From NCBI RefSeq assembly GCF_004368785.1, contig NZ_SODM01000002.1, positions 310,001 to 374,000 on the forward strand: DNA of 64,000 bases, written 5' to 3'. This DNA is from Flavobacterium sp. 270. Lineage in GTDB: Bacteria; Bacteroidota; Bacteroidia; Flavobacteriales; Flavobacteriaceae. The stretch's first letter is position 1, and the number at the start of each line of letters is the position of its first letter. Positions 58,445-64,000 of the stretch are shown one piece after another. The notes under the pieces are model-generated. The model had not been told where the DNA came from and did not search any database. It saw only the letters and a program-made list of their open reading frames with translations. Made by a program: the position numbers and the translations under genes.

Positions 58445-59080
58445 ATGGCCTTACTTACCCCTTTACTTTCAGGTTTCATTGCAGCTATCATCGGGATTAT
58501 TCCACCAGGTTTAATCAATATGACGGCAGCCAAAATAAATCTGAAAGAAGGAAAAAAGAATGCTTTATGGTTTGTTATTGGTGCTGTTTTAGTTATTCTT
58601 TTACAGGTTTCTTTAGCTGTTTTATTTGCTCAGGTTATTGATAACAGACCAGATGTTGTGACTTTGTTGCGTGAAGTTGGGTTTGCTATTTTTTCTATTC
58701 TAACGATCTACTTTTTGTTTATCGCAAAAGAACCGAAAGCCAAAAAATCTAAAATCAAAAAGAGCAGCAAAAAAAGTCGTTTCTTTTTAGGTATGTTGCT
58801 TTCTGGTTTAAACTTTTTCCCGATTCCGTATTATGTTGTTGTAAGTGTTACTTTGGCTTCTTATCATCTTTTTGCGTTTGAAAACAACGTGATTTTTACT
58901 TTTGTTTTAGGTTCTGTTTTGGGCTCTTTTGCTGTTCTTTACAGCTACATTGCGTTCTTTGGAAGAATCGAAAAGAAAACCGATTACATAATGAGAAACA
59001 TGAATACTATTATTGGAAGTATTACTGGTTTAATTTCTATCGTAACACTTTTTAATATTTTAAGTTATTACTTTGGGTAA
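58445..59080 (+). CDS. LysE family transporter
   Basis: 211 residues, six hydrophobic helices. The first motif PLLSGFIAAIIGIIPPGLIN (about 5-24) with P-P-G is typical of the LysE/RhtB exporter family. A lysine-rich loop (KAKKSKIKKSSKKSR, about 98-113) and the segment FPIPYYVVVSVTLASYHLFA are also seen. It probably exports an amino acid or related compound. It lies 43 bases after trmB. Confidence 0.85.
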   Translation: MALLTPLLSGFIAAIIGIIPPGLINMTAAKINLKEGKKNALWFVIGAVLVILLQVSLAVLFAQVIDNRPDVVTLLREVGFAIFSILTIYFLFIAKEPKAKKSKIKKSSKKSRFFLGMLLSGLNFFPIPYYVVVSVTLASYHLFAFENNVIFTFVLGSVLGSFAVLYSYIAFFGRIEKKTDYIMRNMNTIIGSITGLISIVTLFNILSYYFG

Positions 59081-59085
59081 TTATT

Positions 59086-59276
59086 TTTTGCCACAGATTT
59101 AAAGGATTAAAAAAGATTTTTTTGTTGTTCTCGCAGATTTTGCAGATTAAGCGGATATTTTCTTGAAAGCTTTTAACTTTGGCATTAATTTATTAGCCAC
59201 ATTAAACTGATTATTCTTTTAATAGCTTTATAAAAAATCCTTTCTAATCCTTATCCCGATAACTATCGGGAGTGCA
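59086..59276. repeat. Degenerate repeat-rich spacer with CCCGATAACTATCGGG
   Basis: GCCACAGATTTAAAGGATT and CTCGCAGATTTTGCAGATT words lie at the left, AAATCCTTTCTAATCC at the right, and a small perfect palindrome CCCGATAACTATCGGG at 59253-59270. These are fragments of the GCAGATT family; related TAGTTATCGGGAG occurs at 61178. Confidence 0.55.
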
Positions 59277-59291
59277 TAAAAATCAATTTCT

Positions 59292-59618
59292 ATGGCTGAA
59301 GAAAATTTTTTCGAAAGAGTATATGTTATTGCAAAACAGATTCCGTACGGGAAAGTAACTTCTTATGGCGCTATCGCAAAAGCTTTGGGAACTGCCCGCT
59401 CTGCGCGAATGGTCGGCTGGGCAATGAATGCGTGCCATAATAGAGATGATATTCCGGCACATCGTGTTGTAAATCAAAAAGGTCTTTTGACGGGTAAATT
59501 TCATTTTGACGGAACTAATTTAATGCAGCAACTTTTAGAAAGTGAAGGTATTAAAGTAGTCAACAATCAAATTGTAGATTTTGAAAAGCATTTTTGGAAA
59601 CCAGAAGTTGAACTTTAA
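59292..59618 (+). CDS. Alkyltransferase-like protein (ATL; MGMT family without the active cysteine)
   Basis: 108 residues, the length of a stand-alone MGMT domain. The DNA-binding and active-site regions are clear: IPYGKVTSYGAIAKALG, SARMVGWAMNACHNRDDIP, and the active motif where MGMT has PCHR reads PAHRVV. Cysteine is replaced by alanine, so it cannot transfer the alkyl group. ATL proteins bind O6-alkylguanine in DNA and recruit nucleotide excision repair. Confidence 0.9.
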   Translation: MAEENFFERVYVIAKQIPYGKVTSYGAIAKALGTARSARMVGWAMNACHNRDDIPAHRVVNQKGLLTGKFHFDGTNLMQQLLESEGIKVVNNQIVDFEKHFWKPEVEL

Positions 59619-59625
59619 ATTTATT

Positions 59626-59819
59626 TCACCATATAAGTGATATAAGTTTATTTCCTTAATTTATAATCTCGCAAAGTCGAAGAGTCGCTAAGATTTATTA
59701 CTTAAAATGAAAAACTTTGCAACTCTGCGACTTTGCGAGATTCAAACATACATACACCTACAAGGTTTTGAAAACCTTACAGGAGCCTAAAATGAACTTA
59801 TATAACTTATATGGTTTAG
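59626..59819. repeat. Triple nested inverted repeat
   Basis: Outer ATATAAG arms ACCATATAAGTGATATAAG and CTTATATAACTTATATGGT; inner CGCAAAG arms ATCTCGCAAAGTCGAAGAG and CTCTGCGACTTTGCGAGAT; then a separate small palindrome AAGGTTTTGAAAACCTT at 59762-59778. It lies between convergent genes. Confidence 0.85.
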
Positions 59820-59824
59820 AAAAA

Positions 59825-61150
59825 TCAAATCAAGCAAATCACAAAATCGGTTTTGTCTTCATCTGTCTGACAACTTAAATAACCGCCATGTGCTTCAATA
59901 ATATTTTTAGAAAGCGTTAATCCAATTCCGGCGCCGTCTTTTCTGGTGGTAAAAAAGGGTAGAAAAACTTTGTCTTTTATTATTGGATCAATTCCTTTTC
60001 CGTTATCCGAAATCACAATAAAAAAGCGATTATTATCCGTGTAACTAGACAGAAACATTTTTTTATCTGTCTTTTCTTTTAAAGCATAAATACTATTTGT
60101 AATCAGATTTATGATAACTTGTTCCATTTGGTTTTTATCAATTAAGATAGAACGGGAACTTTTGATTTCGTTTATTAATTCGATATTTTCATCTTTCAGA
60201 ATCGGATTCATAATTCTGAGACAATCATCAAATAATGCATTAATCGGCGTCATTTGCTTGTTTGGAGTTGGCAACATCGCCAGTTTTCGGTAATTCTCAA
60301 CAAAAACCTGCAAATGGTCGCTTCTGTTTATAATAGTCGAAATACTGCTTTTAATGTCGTCAAAATCTTCTTCTTCAAGCTTTTCCTGATCTACAATCTG
60401 CAATAAATTTTGAGACAATGCACGAATTGGCGTCAGCGAATTCATTAATTCATGCGAAATAATTTTCATCAGATTAATCCAGGCTTCTTTTTCTTTTTTC
60501 TCGATCACACGCTGAATGCTATCCAGCAAAATGATAAAATATTCTTTGTCGTAAGTCTGCGTCTGCGAAGTCTGCAAAACAAAAGTCTGCAAATCCTGAT
60601 CTTCTATTTTTATGGAAATTGCCGATTTTATATCTGTAAAACCCACTTTTTCGATTTCGTCACAAAGCGATGGCAGGTAATTTTTAAGGTATTTCCAATG
60701 ACTTACTTTTGGCACTTTAAACAAGTCCGAAAAGCAGTCATTCATCATAAAAATATTCCAGTCTTCGTCTTCTTTTTCCAGAATCAAAGCTGCAGTATCA
60801 ATATTGTCCAGAATCGAACGATAGATCAGTTCTTTAGAAGTCTGTTCTTGTTTTTGAAATTTTAATGTGTCGTATAAAAGATATAAGTTCCTAAAATTAT
60901 TTTTTTTATTTTCTTCCGGGAAATTGGCAGAAAAGTCATTTCTTAAAATCGAAAGCAAGATTTTATCATAAAATGAAAATTGATTTTTGATATAAAAATA
61001 CAATTCAACCAATAATACAATTCCAAATAAACCGGCTAAAACTGCATTATAATAAAACCCTTTTCCGATCAGAAAAAGACATCCAAAAAAGAATATCATA
61101 ATGAGCAAAACTCGTGCAAACAAACCGTTGTAAAGTTTTTGGTTTTTCAT
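59825..61150 (-). CDS. Sensor histidine kinase (NtrB/NtrY-like)
   Basis: 441 residues. Two membrane helices near 10-30 and 34-52, then a long cytoplasmic part with a PAS-like region. HisKA phospho-acceptor in MKIISHELMNSLTPIRALSQ (about 222-242). ATPase signatures: NLITNSIYALKEK (N box), ISDNGKGIDP (G1) and GAGIGLTLSKNIIEAHGG (G2). It follows the sigma-54 response regulator by 48 bases on the same strand, so the two form a two-component pair. Confidence 0.93.
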   Translation of the reverse strand: MKNQKLYNGLFARVLLIMIFFFGCLFLIGKGFYYNAVLAGLFGIVLLVELYFYIKNQFSFYDKILLSILRNDFSANFPEENKKNNFRNLYLLYDTLKFQKQEQTSKELIYRSILDNIDTAALILEKEDEDWNIFMMNDCFSDLFKVPKVSHWKYLKNYLPSLCDEIEKVGFTDIKSAISIKIEDQDLQTFVLQTSQTQTYDKEYFIILLDSIQRVIEKKEKEAWINLMKIISHELMNSLTPIRALSQNLLQIVDQEKLEEEDFDDIKSSISTIINRSDHLQVFVENYRKLAMLPTPNKQMTPINALFDDCLRIMNPILKDENIELINEIKSSRSILIDKNQMEQVIINLITNSIYALKEKTDKKMFLSSYTDNNRFFIVISDNGKGIDPIIKDKVFLPFFTTRKDGAGIGLTLSKNIIEAHGGYLSCQTDEDKTDFVICLI

Positions 61151-61198
61151 GTTTTATTTCTTTTTTGCCGCTTCCTATAGTTATCGGGAGTGGCAAAT

Positions 61199-62539
61199 TT
61201 ATTTTAAATCGTATTTTTCAATTCTTCTGTAAAGTGCAGCTCTGGAAAGTCCAAGTTCTTCAGCAGTTTTACTGATGTTACCGTTGTGTTTAAACAAAGC
61301 TTTTTCGATTGCCATTTTTTCCATTTCAGACAAAGGATTATCATCTTTCTCGTCAAAATCTTCAAAATTGAGAATATCTAAATCAGTTACAGAAATCGTA
61401 TTATTATCCGATAAAATCAAAGCCCGTTCGATTTTATTTTCCATTTCACGAACATTTCCTTTCCACGGATATTTTTCTAAATAAGGCGCTGCATTTTCTT
61501 CAAAACGCCAATTGTTCTGATTGTATCTTATAGCCAATTGTTCTAAAATAAAATTCGCCATCGGAACAATATCGTCTTTTCGCTCGCGCAGTGGCGGCAG
61601 ATAAATTTCCATCGTATTAATTCTATACAACAGATCTTCTCTGAATGTTTTGTTTTTTACTTCGGTTTTAATATCACTGTTTGTTGCCGCAATAATCCGC
61701 ACGTTGAGAGGTCTTGCTTTGCTTTCGCCCAAACGAGTAACAGTTTTGGTTTGTAAAACATGCAGTAATTTTGCCTGAAGATGGAGCGGAATATTCCCAA
61801 TTTCGTCCAGAAAAATAGTACCGTTAGCGGCCATTTCAAATCTTCCCGGTGTATCTGTTTTAGCATCTGTAAAAGCGCCTTTGGCATAACCAAAAAGTTC
61901 ACTTTCGAACAAACTATCACTTAGCGAACCCAAATCTACGTGTACAAAAGGCGCTGTTTTGCGTTCTGAATTTTGGTGAATAAACTCGGCAAAAACATAT
62001 TTCCCAGTTCCATTTTCGCCCAAAATCAAAACATTGGCATCGGTTTTGGCCACTTTTTCGGCAATTGAATACGCGTGTTTTATTTTGGCAGAAGTTCCGG
62101 TAAAATATCTTTTATCCGTTTTTTCAATGACTTCTTTTTTAGTGTTCTTTCTGCTTTCTGTAACTGCTTTATCAATTATTTCGAGTAATTTTTCATTATT
62201 CCACGGTTTTAAAACATAATCAAAAGCACCAATTTTTATACCTTCAACAGCGGTTTCTATTTTACCAAAAGCGGTCATCAAAATCACAATAGTTTTTGGC
62301 GAAAGTGTTTTTATTTCTTTAAGCCAATGAATTCCTTCTCGTCCATCTTCAAAACCAATCCGATAATTCATGTCTAATAAAACCACATTTATTTCATTTT
62401 CATTCAAAATTGAAATGATTTTTTTGGGGCTGCTGGTGGTAAAAATGGTTTCAAAATGCTTTTTCAGAATCATTTTTGCCGAAAAAAGAATTTCTTCCTG
62501 ATCGTCTACGACTAATATTTGAGCTTGTTTTTTTCGCAT
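61199..62539 (-). CDS. Sigma-54-dependent response regulator (NtrC family)
   Basis: 446 residues from ATG 62539 (MRKKQAQILVVDDQ). A longer frame from GTG 62590 overlaps a palindrome and is less likely. Receiver domain with VVDDQEEIL, phospho-acceptor in VVLLDMNYR, lysine in VLKPWN. AAA+ domain: Walker A GENGTGKYVF, GAFTDA (the sigma-54 loop, usually GAFTGA), Walker B TIFLDEIGNI, and TRLGESKARPLNVRIIAATN. C-terminal Fis-type HTH NISKTAEELGLSRAALYRRI. It activates sigma-54 promoters, probably its neighbour at 62697. Confidence 0.93.
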   Translation of the reverse strand: MRKKQAQILVVDDQEEILFSAKMILKKHFETIFTTSSPKKIISILNENEINVVLLDMNYRIGFEDGREGIHWLKEIKTLSPKTIVILMTAFGKIETAVEGIKIGAFDYVLKPWNNEKLLEIIDKAVTESRKNTKKEVIEKTDKRYFTGTSAKIKHAYSIAEKVAKTDANVLILGENGTGKYVFAEFIHQNSERKTAPFVHVDLGSLSDSLFESELFGYAKGAFTDAKTDTPGRFEMAANGTIFLDEIGNIPLHLQAKLLHVLQTKTVTRLGESKARPLNVRIIAATNSDIKTEVKNKTFREDLLYRINTMEIYLPPLRERKDDIVPMANFILEQLAIRYNQNNWRFEENAAPYLEKYPWKGNVREMENKIERALILSDNNTISVTDLDILNFEDFDEKDDNPLSEMEKMAIEKALFKHNGNISKTAEELGLSRAALYRRIEKYDLK

Positions 62540-62551
62540 GGTATCTTTTTT

Positions 62552-62589
62552 TGTCCGATTCTGAACGGTCAACTGTTCATTATCGGACA
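62552..62589. promoter_or_regulatory. Candidate binding palindrome for the sigma-54 activator
   Basis: Arms TGTCCGATTCTGAAC and GTTCATTATCGGACA agree at 13 of 15 positions around an eight-base centre. It lies between the regulator gene and the divergent efflux gene, about 65-100 bases upstream of a sigma-54-like promoter. Confidence 0.6.
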
Positions 62590-62652
62590 CTCCTTTTTTT
62601 GATGGTTTTTAAAGCTTCTTTAAAATCAACACTTTACAAATAATAATTTTTA

Positions 62653-62667
62653 TGGCACAGTATTTAC
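62653..62667 (+). promoter_or_regulatory. Candidate sigma-54 promoter for the efflux adaptor gene
   Basis: TGGCACAGTATTTAC matches TGGCAC-N5-TTGC at all but one position (TTAC instead of TTGC). It lies 30 bases before ATG 62697, a normal distance. Confidence 0.55.
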
Positions 62668-62696
62668 CTATTGATTATCAGTAAATTATTTAAAAA

Positions 62697-63941
62697 ATGG
62701 ACACGGTAATTCCTCGTAAAAATAGAAAATTTAGATATCTCACAATAGCAATTGGTGTTTTTTTAGCTTTGCTGGTAATCGTATTTTTTGCTTTTAATAG
62801 TAAAAGAAGTTTAAATGTAAAAGCAGATGAACTTTCGATTCAGAAAGTAGAAAAAGCTTTTTTTGAAGACTTTGTTGTTTTTCAGGCTAAAGTAGAACCA
62901 TTGAATGTGATGCTGGTAAATGTTACCGAAGGCGGATCTGTAAAAGAGATTTTTGTAGAAAACGGCGCAATGGTTACCAAAGGTCAGTCTTTAGCACGTT
63001 TGTACAACCCGAATACTGAACTTAATTATCTTACTCAGGAAACGGCAATTATTGAGCAGATTAATAATTTGAATAACGGAAAATTGAACATTAGAAATCA
63101 GGAATTAAACTTAACTAAAGATTTGGTTTTAATTGAACATGATTATAATGACGCAAAAAGATTGTACGACATGAATTCTAAATTATTTGCGAAGGATGTA
63201 ATTTCTAAAAATGACTGGAATACTTTTAAGGAGAATTTACGTTTTCAGGAAGAACGTAAAAGAACGATTCAGCAAAGCATTCAAAAAGAAAAACAAAGCA
63301 ATCAAGTTCAGATTTCACAAATAAACCGTTCGATACAAACAATGGAAAAAAGTCTGGATATTCTTCGAAATAATAAAAAGAACTTTTTGATTACGGCGCC
63401 GGAATCGGGCAGATTGACTTCTTTTGAACCTGTTTTAGGAAAATCGTTTCAAGCTGGAGAAAGTATCGGAAAAATAGATTCAAAACAAGGTTACAAACTT
63501 GCAGCTGAAGTGGATGAATTTTATCTGGAAAAAATTAGAGAAGGTTTAAAAGGTCAGGTAGAATTTAAAGGAAAAAATCTCGAAGTTTTGGTTAGTAAAG
63601 TAATTCCAGAAGTAAAAAGCGGTCATTTTACAGTCGAATTGGTTTTTACTTCTAAGGAAGATATCACATTGCAAGACGGTCTTAGTTTTGGGGTAAAATT
63701 AATTTTATCAGAGAAAAACAAAACTTTGGTTGTGCCAAAAGGAAGCTTTAATCAAGATACGGCAGGAAAATGGATTTTTGTAGTAAAAGGAAATAAAGCG
63801 GAAAGAAGAAACATAAAGTTAGGCCGCGAAAATCCTTCTTTCTATGAAGTTTTAGAAGGCTTAAAAGAAGGCGAATCGGTAATAACTTCTTCTTATTCTG
63901 ACTATAAAGACATCGAAGAGTTAGCAATTAATAAGGAATAG
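62697..63941 (+). CDS. Efflux periplasmic adaptor protein (HlyD/MacA-like)
   Basis: 414 residues. Membrane helix near 12-33 (YLTIAIGVFLALLVIVFFAF). The lipoyl half-motif VNVTEGGSVKEIFVENGAMVTKGQ is at about 79-102, and a coiled coil (about 110-230) precedes the second half APESGRLTSFEPVLGKSFQA. The C-terminal domain ends with GNKAERRNIKLGRENPSFYE. Such adaptors work with an ABC or RND pump and TolC, whose genes would follow beyond the window. Probably switched on by the sigma-54 system at 61199. Confidence 0.9.
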   Translation: MDTVIPRKNRKFRYLTIAIGVFLALLVIVFFAFNSKRSLNVKADELSIQKVEKAFFEDFVVFQAKVEPLNVMLVNVTEGGSVKEIFVENGAMVTKGQSLARLYNPNTELNYLTQETAIIEQINNLNNGKLNIRNQELNLTKDLVLIEHDYNDAKRLYDMNSKLFAKDVISKNDWNTFKENLRFQEERKRTIQQSIQKEKQSNQVQISQINRSIQTMEKSLDILRNNKKNFLITAPESGRLTSFEPVLGKSFQAGESIGKIDSKQGYKLAAEVDEFYLEKIREGLKGQVEFKGKNLEVLVSKVIPEVKSGHFTVELVFTSKEDITLQDGLSFGVKLILSEKNKTLVVPKGSFNQDTAGKWIFVVKGNKAERRNIKLGRENPSFYEVLEGLKEGESVITSSYSDYKDIEELAINKE

Positions 63942-63947
63942 TTTGTT

Positions 63948-64000
63948 TTGTTTCAAGTTTCAGGTTTCAAGTTAAAAACCTGAAACCTGAAACTTGAAAC
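63948..64000. repeat. TTTCAGG/TTTCAAG palindromic repeat, window end
   Basis: TTTCAAGTTTCAGGTTTCAAG is mirrored by ACCTGAAACCTGAAACTTG around TTAAAA, giving a full inverted repeat. Same words as at 11004 and 21480. It may continue beyond the window. Confidence 0.75.

Noticed and set aside
59292..59618. Methylated-DNA-protein-cysteine methyltransferase
   Set aside because: The active-site cysteine is alanine (PAHR), so the enzymatic name does not fit.

Overview
The window looks like chromosome of a Flavobacterium-type bacterium (Bacteroidota). The DNA is AT-rich. Start codons lack clear Shine-Dalgarno sequences, and several genes are preceded by the Bacteroidota -7 element TAnnTTTG. The gene families are typical of the group: DUF4421, M56-TonB fusions, AraC-EmrAB-TolC, SCSxD-type lipoproteins and a mevalonate route. 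No plasmid, phage or intact insertion sequence is visible.

Layout. 1-1451: two tandem paralogues of an exported carboxypeptidase-regulatory-like protein, the first cut by the window edge. 1481-6426: TspO, then an isoprenoid and membrane-lipid block (diphosphomevalonate decarboxylase, a type II toxin-antitoxin pair, a mevalonate-kinase-like GHMP kinase, a DUF502 membrane protein and a UbiA-family prenyltransferase). 6762-12275: rRNA pseudouridine synthase, small membrane and exported proteins, and a flippase-like protein with a family 2 glycosyltransferase. 12331-19888: a WG-repeat lipoprotein inserted directly before ruvC, then hemW, a cyclase-family hydrolase, GNAT, DUF4260, DUF4421, YjbR and a PH/SHOCT protein. 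20048-25460: DUF4407 protein, a 3-phytase remnant, pckA, DUF423 protein and a saccharopine-dehydrogenase-family protein. 25544-30740: a BlaI / M56-TonB locus with four TonB C-terminal domains in three genes, then an M20 dipeptidase. 30850-33907: tRNA-Leu followed by an AT-rich pair (coiled-coil membrane protein and DUF4393/Abi-alpha protein), a DUF1080 lipoprotein and a small membrane protein. 34024-40135: HAD phosphatase and an AraC-regulated TolC/HlyD/MFS efflux operon. 40557-41217: two tRNA-Asp genes. 41304-49241: DUF58 and M1 peptidase, two lipoproteins, and a LytTR regulator with a TPR histidine kinase. 49449-59618: thioredoxin, AsmA, HNH endonuclease, a small protein beside an odd GC-richer element, HPF, a triple-repeat lipoprotein, NTF2-like protein, ammonium transporter, trmB, LysE transporter and an alkyltransferase-like protein. 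59825-63941: a sigma-54 two-component system divergent from an efflux adaptor whose operon leaves the window.

The non-coding space is unusual. Most larger gaps hold inverted repeats from a few recurring families, with arms resembling CCATATAAGTTATATAA, CGCAGATTTGGCAGATT, CTCGCAAAGTCGC and TTTGCCACGAATTGCAC. Several are nested inside one another like shells. Two other dispersed repeats sit inside reading frames and are translated. Two loci show a gene or element inserted exactly at a start codon with that start duplicated. The clearest is the WG-repeat gene, which shares its first 24 bases with ruvC.

Likely transcription units by spacing or overlap: 2109-4720 and possibly on to 6426; 12218-10174; 12331-14664; 16829-17589; 27589-26016; 32832-33907; 38950-34903; 44803-41304; 46462-49241; 62539-59825. 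All functions are inferred from motifs read by eye; no database search was run.
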